A program made the translations under genes and the position numbers. 20,492 nt of DNA, taken from contig JAISGE010000154.1 of assembly GCA_031263265.1 (NCBI GenBank), positions 1 through 20,492 on the forward strand, in the 5' to 3' direction. The stretch's first letter is position 1. Every line of letters starts with the position of its first letter. Below, piece by piece: positions 14,270-20,492 of this stretch. The notes beneath the pieces were generated by a model, which searched no databases, was not told where the DNA came from, and saw nothing but the letters and a program-made list of their open reading frames with translations. The DNA comes from Treponema sp. (lineage in GTDB: Bacteria > Spirochaetota > Spirochaetia > Treponematales > Breznakiellaceae).

Positions 14270-14920
14270 CTACAAAAGGTGTATACTCATAATGGCGATT
14301 TCCGCCTCATGGGGGGGGGGGGGGGGGGTAATTTGCTCCGGCTTTTTTAAGCCGGGGAAGGTTAAAAGTATTTTAGCCAGGTGGGGAATAGGTATCGTCA
14401 TGTTATTTTTTAGCCAATGCTGTACAAGCGCACTAGAACCATTAACGATATACACCGAATAATATTCCCCGAGGATTGGATCCCCCGATGTTTCAGTAAC
14501 ATAATCCATCATTTGTACTTGATGAATAAACCGGCTGATAAATCGTTTTTGAAAATCAATATCACCATTTTCGCTGAGCAGTACCCGAAGCGAGCTGTTG
14601 GCGATGGTATACAGAATCTCTTCAGCGAGCTTAAGCATCTCCTGTTTGCTGCGTTTTTTGCCGTATTTTTTAAGCAATTCTGCAAAATATACAAAGGTCT
14701 CTTCTTCTATTTGTTTGAGCAGATCGTACTGATTATCGTAATAGGTATAAAATGTTGAACGACTTATATCAGCAAGAGCGCATATATCTTTAATGGTAAT
14801 ATGCAAAATTGACTTGGATTTCATAAGTTCAAGCAGGCTCTCCTGCAACGCCTTCTTGGTATACCTTGTTTTGCGAGTATCTTTTACAACTTTATGATCT
14901 ATACCGTCCTCATGCTTCAT
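14270..14920 (-). CDS. TetR-family transcriptional regulator with homopolymeric C-terminal tract
   Basis: A 216-residue protein. The TetR-type HTH lies at about residues 19-65: RYTKKALQESLLELM, then ITIKDICALADISRSTFYTYYDN, which is the classic recognition-helix region. The rest is an all-helical ligand/dimer domain that resembles the TetR_C_8 kind and, by eye, the second regulator at 19867. The last part runs into a poly-proline stretch made by an 18-base C run (G on the plus strand), followed by about 13 residues. GGAGG precedes the ATG. It is divergent from the exporter operon across 144 bases that contain an 18-bp palindrome, so it probably represses the operon and itself. Family assignment is firm; regulated target and ligand are inferred. 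Confidence 0.92.
   Translation of the reverse strand: MKHEDGIDHKVVKDTRKTRYTKKALQESLLELMKSKSILHITIKDICALADISRSTFYTYYDNQYDLLKQIEEETFVYFAELLKKYGKKRSKQEMLKLAEEILYTIANSSLRVLLSENGDIDFQKRFISRFIHQVQMMDYVTETSGDPILGEYYSVYIVNGSSALVQHWLKNNMTIPIPHLAKILLTFPGLKKPEQITPPPPPHEAEIAIMSIHLL
14311..14328. repeat. G18 homopolymer tract within the 3' end of tetR, 55 bases after gyrA
   Basis: Eighteen consecutive G on the plus strand encode ACC plus five Pro codons and the first base of a His codon in the minus-strand tetR gene. Poly-G tracts of changing length are established switches in Treponema. By reading the frames: 18 bases gives a tail of 13 residues after the prolines, 17 gives a seven-residue tail MRRKSPL then a stop, and 19 gives a stop right after the prolines. 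The recorded length may itself be a consensus of a mixed population or a sequencing artefact. Confidence 0.9.
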
Positions 14921-14947
14921 ATATTCCTCCGTATATTTTACTCAAAA

Positions 14948-14965
14948 TTGTCCAGAACTGAACAA
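14948..14965. promoter_or_regulatory. 18-bp palindrome, candidate TetR operator
   Basis: TTGT-C-CAG-AA-CTG-A-ACAA is a dyad in which seven of eight positions per arm match (the fifth is C/A). It lies 28 bases upstream of the tetR ATG and, on that strand, overlaps the probable -35 region before a TAAAAT -10, so bound repressor would block tetR transcription. Its half-site TTGTCCAG recurs at 14977. Confidence 0.55.
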
Positions 14966-14976
14966 AAGATGCCATT

Positions 14977-14992
14977 TTGTCCAGTTTGCTAC
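14977..14992 (+). promoter_or_regulatory. Second copy of the TTGTCCAG motif (TTGTCCAGTTTGCTAC)
   Basis: The half-site of the nearby palindrome is repeated here and extended to GTCCAGTTTGC, an 11-base word found again at 19806 in front of the second tetR gene. It lies about 75-90 bases upstream of the exporter ATG, close to possible -35 positions of that operon, so it could be an operator. The dyad symmetry of this copy is weak. Confidence 0.4.
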
Positions 14993-15006
14993 ATTATATA
15001 CATAAT

Positions 15007-15035
15007 TTGTCGTTGCCTTTCGTATGTAGTATAGG
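15007..15035 (+). promoter_or_regulatory. Candidate promoter of the exporter operon (TTGTCG-N17-TATAGG)
   Basis: TTGTCG (15007-15012) and TATAGG (15030-15035) are spaced by 17 bases and lie about 30 bases before the ATG at 15065, which has AAGGAG (15054-15059). An alternative pair, TTGTCC at 14977 with CATAAT at 15001, would place the -35 inside the candidate operator. The sequence alone does not decide between them. Confidence 0.45.
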
Positions 15036-15064
15036 TAGTTTTTTAGAAAAATCAAGGAGTAAAA

Positions 15065-17695
15065 ATGGAACGATTCTATAAACAGCCTATCATAATCGTG
15101 GCTGTTATCGCGGTGATTACCCTATTCTTCGCTGCGCAGCTTCCCCGGGCGGAGCTAGATAACAACAACATGCGGTTTATACCCAAGGAACATGAAGCCC
15201 GCGTCATTTCTGAACACATTGACGATGTCTTGGGACCTTCGGTCATGATTCTGGTAGGGCTGGAACGGCCTTATGGTACGGTATTTGACCCCGCGTTTCT
15301 TGAACGGGTTAAGGACTATAGCCAGGCGATAGAGTTAGTTGAATTTGTTAAAAGCGTTAATTCGATCATGTCCACACAATACATAACAGGGGATGCCGAC
15401 AGCATCATCGTTACGGATTTGGTAGCAGAAGATTTTATGGGAACCCCTGAAGAAATTGCCGAGCTTAAGCGGCGTATCATGTCATGGGATTTATATCGGG
15501 GTGCACTGGTTTCCGACAATCTTTCTGCAACCCAGATTATCGTTAATCTTGACGTTACCACTGAAGAGGCTGGACGTCCCGAAGTAATTGCGAGTCTGGT
15601 AAACATACGTGAAACCGCAAAAGAAATGTTCGCAGGGAGCGCTGAAGTGTATGTAACCGGAATGCCGGTCATCAGCGCAACGATTAACGAGGCTATGGAA
15701 ACTGACCTTTTGGTACTCATTCCGCTTGTGGTAATAGTAGTTTTGGCAGTGCTGTTCTTTTCATTTAGACGTTTTACCTTTGTCGCACTTCCCCTTCTTA
15801 CGGTGATTATCGCGGTTATATGGACCATAGGCGCGATGCCCCTCTTGGGTATAAAACTTTCTATTCTTTCCACCATCTTGCCGGTAATACTCATTGCGGT
15901 TGGGAGCGCCTACGGTATTCATGTGGTAACTCATTACATGGAAGACACCCGGAACCGGCCTTTGAGTGTTGAAGCGCATCGCTCCCTTGTGTTTTCTTTA
16001 ATGGGGAAACTGATAAAACCGGTATTTCTCGCGGCGCTTACCACCTTAGCGGGCTTTGTCTCCTTCTGCTTTACCTCTATTCCACCTATGCGTGAATTCG
16101 GTTATTTTTCCAGTTTTGGCGTACTGGCTTCTTTTATTGTGGCGGTAACCCTTATTCCCTCGTTGTTGCTTATCCGAGGCCCCCGGGTCTTGAAGGAACG
16201 AACGAAAAAAGACCGAGGGGATTATGTAAACAGCGCGCTAGGAACTACCTTTGTTTCTATTGTCCGCAAGCGAATGTTGGTAATGGCGCTTGTTGTTCTC
16301 GTGCTTTGCCTTTCGGGATACGGACTTTCAAAGCTGGTTGTTGATAACAGTACTATCGAGTTTTTCAAAAACGAAACCGATATAAGCCGTTCAGACTGGT
16401 TTATACGGGAATATTTCGGCGGTTCCCGGGATGTAACGATTCTGGTGGAAGCAGATACCAGCGAGGCCCTGCTTGATCCTGGGGTCTTAAGTGCTGTTGA
16501 TAATCTTTCCGCGTATCTTACGGAACGGGTAAGTGACGTAGGAAAAGTGGTTGGATTCACCGATGTGATAAAGCGGGTCAACCAAGTGTTTAATGTTGAT
16601 GAAAGTCCCGATGGTTTACGGCCGCGTATGGAGAATGACGGTGAAACTATACGTGATGATTTTGGTTTTGGCAACGAAGATAGCTTTGGTTTTGGCTTTG
16701 ATAGCGATTTTAGTACTCCAGTCAATACCGCGGTATTTGCTGAAGCAGCAGCGGAAGATACCCGCAAAGGCTTGGAACAATACAGCGCTGCTGATATTAT
16801 TGCCCTGTTTGATACTGCCGCGGGGAAATCGCCTCGCTTGAGTGGTACTGAGCTTGTCCGTGAAGTCGAGCGGCTTACCAATTACCATGGTTTTGCATAC
16901 TACGAAATCCCCGCATCTCCTTTGCGTTATGGGAAAAAAACACCGGAAGAATTACAGCAGCTTGTTTCAAACTATCTCGTATTACTTTCCGGTGATGATA
17001 GTTTTGACTATTCAGACGACCCACTTGAACCAACTGCGATAAAAACCATGATACAACTTCGCACAACCGGAAATAACGACACAAAATCGGTGGTCGATAC
17101 CATTAAAAAATACATTGAGGTAAATTTCCCGAAAACAGTACGGGCCATGATTGGTGGAAGTGCAATGATGGAGGGTGCCGTAGCGGACCTTATTATAAAC
17201 TCCCAGATTATCTCTCTTGTTATTTCAGTACTTATGGTAATTCTTATTGTTGCAGTGTCGTACCGCTCGCTTATCGCCGGAATTATCGCCGCCGTACCCC
17301 TTACTATTGCGATACTGGGCAATTTCGCGGTCATGGGTTTTCTCGACATAAAACTCAATATTGGCACGGCGCTTATCGCAAGCCTTGCCGTTGGTATCGG
17401 TATTGATTATACGATTCACTTTATCGACTTCTTTAAGCGGGAATATCAGACTGACCATAGTTCCGGCAGTGACTTTCTGCGCCGAACCTTCACCGGCTGT
17501 GGTAAGGCGATACTGATCAACGCCGTATCCGTGGGCGCTGGTTTCGGTGTACTCTCCCTTTCTCAATTCAAGATGTTGTCCAATCTCGGCACGCTTGTCG
17601 CGTTGAGTATGTGCATAACAGCCCTGGTAAGCCTTACGGTTATTCCGGTATTGCTTACCACGGTAAAACCAAAATTCATTTACGGAGGTAAGTAA
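15065..17695 (+). CDS. MMPL/RND superfamily exporter (COG1033-like)
   Basis: An 876-residue inner-membrane protein with the twofold RND plan: one helix (about 7-27), a large periplasmic domain (28-215), five helices, then a repeat of this arrangement with a second periplasmic domain (about 430-715) and five final helices. The second half keeps the proton-relay motif GIGIDYTIHF with Asp781; the matching place in the first half is GSAYGIH (280-286) without Asp, as usual in this subgroup. Such proteins export lipids, hopanoids or other hydrophobic compounds by proton motive force. The second periplasmic domain contains DDFGFGNEDSFGFGFDSDF (531-549), a low-complexity insert shared in style with the downstream barrel. 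The stop TAA overlaps the next start in TAATG. It is the first gene of a three-gene operon; the cargo is unknown. Confidence 0.92.
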   Translation: MERFYKQPIIIVAVIAVITLFFAAQLPRAELDNNNMRFIPKEHEARVISEHIDDVLGPSVMILVGLERPYGTVFDPAFLERVKDYSQAIELVEFVKSVNSIMSTQYITGDADSIIVTDLVAEDFMGTPEEIAELKRRIMSWDLYRGALVSDNLSATQIIVNLDVTTEEAGRPEVIASLVNIRETAKEMFAGSAEVYVTGMPVISATINEAMETDLLVLIPLVVIVVLAVLFFSFRRFTFVALPLLTVIIAVIWTIGAMPLLGIKLSILSTILPVILIAVGSAYGIHVVTHYMEDTRNRPLSVEAHRSLVFSLMGKLIKPVFLAALTTLAGFVSFCFTSIPPMREFGYFSSFGVLASFIVAVTLIPSLLLIRGPRVLKERTKKDRGDYVNSALGTTFVSIVRKRMLVMALVVLVLCLSGYGLSKLVVDNSTIEFFKNETDISRSDWFIREYFGGSRDVTILVEADTSEALLDPGVLSAVDNLSAYLTERVSDVGKVVGFTDVIKRVNQVFNVDESPDGLRPRMENDGETIRDDFGFGNEDSFGFGFDSDFSTPVNTAVFAEAAAEDTRKGLEQYSAADIIALFDTAAGKSPRLSGTELVREVERLTNYHGFAYYEIPASPLRYGKKTPEELQQLVSNYLVLLSGDDSFDYSDDPLEPTAIKTMIQLRTTGNNDTKSVVDTIKKYIEVNFPKTVRAMIGGSAMMEGAVADLIINSQIISLVISVLMVILIVAVSYRSLIAGIIAAVPLTIAILGNFAVMGFLDIKLNIGTALIASLAVGIGIDYTIHFIDFFKREYQTDHSSGSDFLRRTFTGCGKAILINAVSVGAGFGVLSLSQFKMLSNLGTLVALSMCITALVSLTVIPVLLTTVKPKFIYGGK

Positions 17696-18468
17696 TGAAG
17701 AAGATTATGGTTGTTGTTTCTTTTTTGGTGGGTATTGCTTTTTTAAATGCCCAAGACGCGGTTTCCATTATGAACGGGGCGAAAAACCGTATTCAGAAGG
17801 ATACTATTTCTACTCGTTCCCGTATGGTGATCAGCGCAAAAAATGGTTCGACTTCTGAACGCCTTATCGACCAGTATTCAAAAGACGACGCACAGGGAAA
17901 CTCCCGATCGGCTATTGTGTTCCAGCGTCCGGCGAATGTAGCGGGAACCCGTTTCCTGACCATAGATAACGCCGCGGGTGGTTCAGACCGCTGGATATAT
18001 TTACCAAGCCTTGGGAAAGTCCGCCGCATTGCCGCTTCAGAAAGCGGTGGTAGTTTTATGGGAACGGATTTTTCATACGATGACATATCTTCCCTGAACC
18101 GTGATATAAACCTTGATACCCATACGTTTTTGAAGGAAGAACCGTTAAACGGCGTGCCATGTTATGTTATTCAGTCCATTCCCCAAGATAGCGCGTATCA
18201 GTATTCAAAAACCATCACCTGGATTGATAAAAACAATGCAATTATATATAAAAGCGAGATGTATGATCGCCGCGGTACCCTGATTAAAGTCATGGAAACA
18301 AGTGATTTTAAAGACGTACAAGGACGGCTTACCGCAATGCAAACAAAAGTATCAACACTGGCCGCAGGTACTTCCACCACCATCTACATGGACATTATCA
18401 AGTATGACGACTCGATACCTGAAGGGGTCTTTACCACGGCATATCTTGAAACCGGGAGGACAAGGTGA
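17695..18468 (+). CDS. Periplasmic LolA-like outer membrane lipoprotein-sorting protein (PF17131 type)
   Basis: A 257-residue protein with a Sec signal peptide (MKKIMVVVSFLVGIAFLNA, cleavage probably before Gln20). The mature part has the blocks typical of the LolA-like family that accompanies RND/MMPL exporters: RPANVAGTRFLTID (78-91), WIYLPSLGKVRRIA (100-113) and GGSFMGTDFSYDD (118-130). The expected fold is a half-barrel with a hydrophobic cavity that ferries an acyl chain or other hydrophobic cargo through the periplasm. Its place between the exporter and the outer-membrane barrel fits this. GGAGG lies just before the ATG, which overlaps the exporter stop by one base. Its own TGA overlaps the next GTG by four bases. 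Canonical LolA function in lipoprotein sorting should not be assumed. Confidence 0.9.
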   Translation: MKKIMVVVSFLVGIAFLNAQDAVSIMNGAKNRIQKDTISTRSRMVISAKNGSTSERLIDQYSKDDAQGNSRSAIVFQRPANVAGTRFLTIDNAAGGSDRWIYLPSLGKVRRIAASESGGSFMGTDFSYDDISSLNRDINLDTHTFLKEEPLNGVPCYVIQSIPQDSAYQYSKTITWIDKNNAIIYKSEMYDRRGTLIKVMETSDFKDVQGRLTAMQTKVSTLAAGTSTTIYMDIIKYDDSIPEGVFTTAYLETGRTR

Positions 18469-19769
18469 ACCGGAAATTTCTGGCAATTTTTTCAGTATTT
18501 CTGGCTGCTGGTATCATGCCCCTTGTTTCCCAGGATTTCGGCTTTGGTTTCGGCGATGATGACACGGTAGATACGGCAATCGCCGCTCCAGGCGCTAGTT
18601 CTGCCGTTACCATACGCGGTGAAGTTTCTGCTTCACTGTTGGGTTACGTTGATGATTTTTCAGAAGGATTAGATCACACCCAGCTTGGAGATATATTTTC
18701 CGGTAACCTTAATTTTGCCGCGGGAAATTCCTTGGGTGATGCGGTAATCAATCTAAATTTGTCCAACGATCCTTCACCGGTAACCTTTGACGAGGTGTAC
18801 CTTCGCACCTACTTTGGCAAGTTTGAAATCGAAGGGGGCTTGCGTAAACTCACCTGGGGCAAGGCAGATAGTTTTGGTCCCCTTGACGTGATAAATCCCC
18901 TTGATTACACGGAGATAACCGATGTAAGCGACAGCCTGAACATGAAAATTGCCCGTCCCCTTATCCATGCAGCGGTACGCGCCGGACAGTTCTCTAAATG
19001 GGAAGCGGTCTTTGTCCCCACCTTTAAGCCCCATCTTTTTGCGACGGAGGGACGCTGGGCTCCGGTAAAAATGGCGGCATTACCAAGTCAACCGGTACTG
19101 CCCGATACTGCAAGCCTTAATTACGCTCAGGCAGGGATCCGTTTTACTACTACCCTTGGATCATCCGATATAGGCATGCAGTATTATTTTGGCCGGCTTC
19201 CACAGCCCGTTTTTAAGATGAATGTTGATTCGTCTGGTACCGTCTCGGTAGATGCGCTGTATAACCCCTATCATCAAATCGGTCTTGATTATGCGCAGGT
19301 CATCGCGGGCTTCAATCTCCGGGCAGAAGTGGCCGCGAACCTGACCGAAGACTTTAATGGGGATGATGGAGCGGTATATAATCCGCATCTTGCTTGGTCC
19401 CTCGGGTTTGACCGGGACCTGGTATGGGGAATTAATCTTAATATACAGGGAAACGAAACTATACGGCTGCTCTACGGGGAAATACCTAATGACCCGTTGC
19501 TGGACATAGAAGCCGACACAGACATGACTTCTACACAGCTTATGACGATACTTTCAAAAAAATTTTTACGGGATGAACTTGAACTGCGCTTCGTTGCACT
19601 TTGGGAAATAGAAGCAAAGGATTTCTTTTTAATCCCCTCGTTTATCTGGACTAAAGACGCGGTATCGCTTGAACTTTCAGGAGGTTTTTTCGGAGGCGAT
19701 ACAGAAGGGCAATTTGGGCAGTACCATAAAAATAACTTTGTAAAGGTTGGGTTAACATACAGCTTCTAA
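18465..19769 (+). CDS. Outer-membrane beta-barrel protein of the exporter operon
   Basis: A 434-residue protein starting at GTG (GGAGG about nine bases upstream), with a signal peptide to about residue 22. The mature N-terminus is QDFGFGFGDDD, then a linker rich in Ala and Thr, then many alternating amphipathic strands (for example VTIRGEVSASLLGYVDDF, EVYLRTYFGKFEIEGGLRKLTWGKAD). The last residues are VKVGLTYSF, a C-terminal Phe after a strand, the usual recognition signal for barrel assembly. The GKADSFGPLDVINPLDYT segment resembles DUF1302-like barrels that accompany RND plus LolA-like genes in other phyla, though I cannot confirm the family. It is probably the outer-membrane exit or receptor for the cargo. 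GTGA overlap with the previous gene suggests tight co-expression. Confidence 0.82.
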   Translation: MNRKFLAIFSVFLAAGIMPLVSQDFGFGFGDDDTVDTAIAAPGASSAVTIRGEVSASLLGYVDDFSEGLDHTQLGDIFSGNLNFAAGNSLGDAVINLNLSNDPSPVTFDEVYLRTYFGKFEIEGGLRKLTWGKADSFGPLDVINPLDYTEITDVSDSLNMKIARPLIHAAVRAGQFSKWEAVFVPTFKPHLFATEGRWAPVKMAALPSQPVLPDTASLNYAQAGIRFTTTLGSSDIGMQYYFGRLPQPVFKMNVDSSGTVSVDALYNPYHQIGLDYAQVIAGFNLRAEVAANLTEDFNGDDGAVYNPHLAWSLGFDRDLVWGINLNIQGNETIRLLYGEIPNDPLLDIEADTDMTSTQLMTILSKKFLRDELELRFVALWEIEAKDFFLIPSFIWTKDAVSLELSGGFFGGDTEGQFGQYHKNNFVKVGLTYSF

Positions 19770-19778
19770 AAACCGGAT

Positions 19779-19807
19779 ACTGTCCATGCGGCGTGGTTAT
19801 GGACAGT
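19779..19807. repeat. Nine-base inverted repeat downstream of the operon
   Basis: ACTGTCCAT (19779-19787) and ATGGACAGT (19799-19807) are perfect inverted copies around an 11-base loop, nine bases after the barrel gene stop. There is no U run after the stem, so it is not a standard intrinsic terminator. The core TGTCCA is shared with the candidate operators upstream of the operon, so it may be a regulator site or a transcript-end hairpin. Confidence 0.5.
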
Positions 19808-19819
19808 CCAGTTTGCAAC
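19806..19819 (+). promoter_or_regulatory. GTCCAGTTTGCAAC, second copy of the motif found before the exporter operon
   Basis: The word GTCCAGTTTGC is identical to 14979-14989, followed by AAC here and TAC there. It lies ten bases upstream of the probable -35 of the second tetR gene. The most likely reading is a shared operator that links expression of this regulator to that of the exporter operon. Confidence 0.45.
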
Positions 19820-19828
19820 AGCATCGTA

Positions 19829-19858
19829 TTGACAGTCGCTCAATCTTCATGCTAAACT
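19829..19858 (+). promoter_or_regulatory. Candidate promoter of second tetR (TTGACA-N18-TAAACT)
   Basis: A perfect -35 TTGACA (19829-19834) is followed by TAAACT (19853-19858) after 18 bases. The -10 ends eight bases before the ATG at 19867, so transcription would begin about at the start codon. No Shine-Dalgarno is seen, which suggests a leaderless message. Confidence 0.5.
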
Positions 19859-19866
19859 AAATCACT

Positions 19867-20445
19867 ATGCTAAGAGAGCCTTCGACAAAAACACACATCT
19901 GCGAAAAACTCATTGAAATGATGCAGCACAAGCCCTGCTTCGAGATAAAAGTAACCGAGTTGGTGAAGTACGCGAACATCAGCCGAAGCTCGTTTTATAG
20001 CTACTTCAACTCCATCTACGACGTAGTTCAGAAAATCGAAGACGATTTTATTGCTGGACTGCCTAACGAACGTTTCGTTTTCTTGTCTTGCATTAAAGAC
20101 GACGATTATGACACGCTTTTGTCCAGACTGAACTACCTGAAAGAAAACATACGCATATTGCGGGCGTTCCTCGGTCCCAACGGCGACCCGACGTTCCTGT
20201 CAAAGCTGGTCTACCAAACTGAAAAAATGTTCAGAAAGCAGTCGAAGCAAATGCCCATCAGCTTTTCTGACGTTGAAATAAAGCTCATCATTGAAAACAT
20301 CTCCGGCGGTACGTGGCAGATGTACAAGTGGTGGGTATTCCACGAGGACGAAATCAGCATGGAGGACTTAACGGAGCTTATCCGCAAAATCCATAAGCAC
20401 CTATTGCATTTTTCTCAAAATGAAACTGGACATTTTACCCGATAG
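19867..20445 (+). CDS. TetR-family transcriptional regulator
   Basis: A 192-residue protein. The TetR HTH occupies about residues 7-55, with THICEKLIEMMQHKPCFEIK and the recognition region VTELVKYANISRSSFYSYFNS. The remaining helices form the ligand and dimerisation domain, including LRAFLGPNGDPTF, a match in style to the VLLSENGDIDF segment of the regulator at 14270, so the two are probably paralogous. It lies 97 bases downstream of the barrel gene on the same strand and may be a second controller of the exporter operon or the regulator of a gene beyond the window. The HTH begins so near the N-terminus that the ATG at 19867 is the only sensible start. The final codons carry an inverted copy of the TGTCCAGTTT motif. 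Confidence 0.9.
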   Translation: MLREPSTKTHICEKLIEMMQHKPCFEIKVTELVKYANISRSSFYSYFNSIYDVVQKIEDDFIAGLPNERFVFLSCIKDDDYDTLLSRLNYLKENIRILRAFLGPNGDPTFLSKLVYQTEKMFRKQSKQMPISFSDVEIKLIIENISGGTWQMYKWWVFHEDEISMEDLTELIRKIHKHLLHFSQNETGHFTR

Positions 20446-20452
20446 TGTCCAT
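20423..20452. repeat. Inverted TGGACA/TGTCCA pair at the end of second tetR
   Basis: AAACTGGACA (20423-20432, the inverse of TGTCCAGTTT) lies inside the last codons of the gene and TGTCCAT (20446-20452) follows the stop. They form an inverted pair spaced by 13 bases and resemble the motifs around the exporter operon. The remaining 40 bases of the window show no gene. Confidence 0.35.
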
Positions 20453-20492
20453 AAAAAAGACACCTTCTTCCAGGTTGTCATGGCAGGATAAA

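Noticed and set aside
16222..16881. Long Ser/Arg-rich open frame opposite the exporter gene
   Set aside because: Antisense shadow of a membrane protein gene; Ser/Thr/Arg-rich low complexity without domain signals.
19779..19807. Intrinsic terminator for the exporter operon
   Set aside because: The stem is perfect, but no T run follows and the loop is long; kept as an inverted repeat only.
1..20492. CRISPR array, tRNA or rRNA genes
   Set aside because: No regularly spaced direct repeats and no tRNA- or rRNA-like sequence were seen on either strand by eye.
20446..20492. Start of another gene at the right edge (ATG near 20480)
   Set aside because: The frame closes after three codons at TAA and the window ends; nothing can be supported.

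Overview
The window looks like chromosomal DNA of a spirochaete, most likely a Treponema, possibly an insect-gut or other environmental relative. This is inferred from four things: a GyrA with Ala at the quinolone-determining Ser position, a loose spirochaetal lipobox on a peptide-binding lipoprotein, an 18-base G homopolymer of the kind treponemes use for contingency switching, and the general protein flavour. No rRNA or tRNA is present, so the species cannot be fixed.

Layout. (1) 1-553: the decayed 3' part of an IS1-family element, with insA and insB still joined at an A9 slippery run but insB broken by a one-base frameshift and an internal deletion. (2) 572-1345, minus: a DeoR-type repressor with palindromes in its upstream region. 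A 440-base non-coding stretch follows, holding a strongly self-complementary block. (3) 1785-9479, all minus: a solitary peptide-binding lipoprotein, a 461-aa protein I do not recognise, a DUF2156 GNAT-fold protein, and a coupled pair of a DEAD-box RNA helicase and an ABC-F ATPase that share a GTGA stop/start overlap. (4) 9565-14255, plus: a Y_phosphatase3-type tyrosine phosphatase, a small periplasmic BOF/YgiW OB-fold protein, a MoeB/ThiF-like E1 enzyme and gyrA. gyrA has a near-perfect sigma-70 promoter of its own.

(5) 14270-20445 is the most interesting block. A three-gene operon encodes an MMPL/RND exporter, a periplasmic LolA-like carrier and an outer-membrane beta-barrel, with overlapping stop/start codons. 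It is flanked by two related TetR regulators, one divergent upstream and one downstream in the same direction. Together the three proteins could form a route for a hydrophobic or lipid cargo from the inner membrane through the periplasm to the outer membrane. Three features stand out: an FGFG-acidic motif found both in the exporter's periplasmic loop and at the mature N-terminus of the barrel; a shared 11-base motif (GTCCAGTTTGC) in front of both the operon and the second tetR; and a G18 tract inside the 3' end of the first tetR, close to the end of gyrA, which could make that regulator's C-terminus phase-variable.

Most assignments rest on recognisable motifs read by eye. Promoter and operator calls are pattern matches, and no database search was possible.
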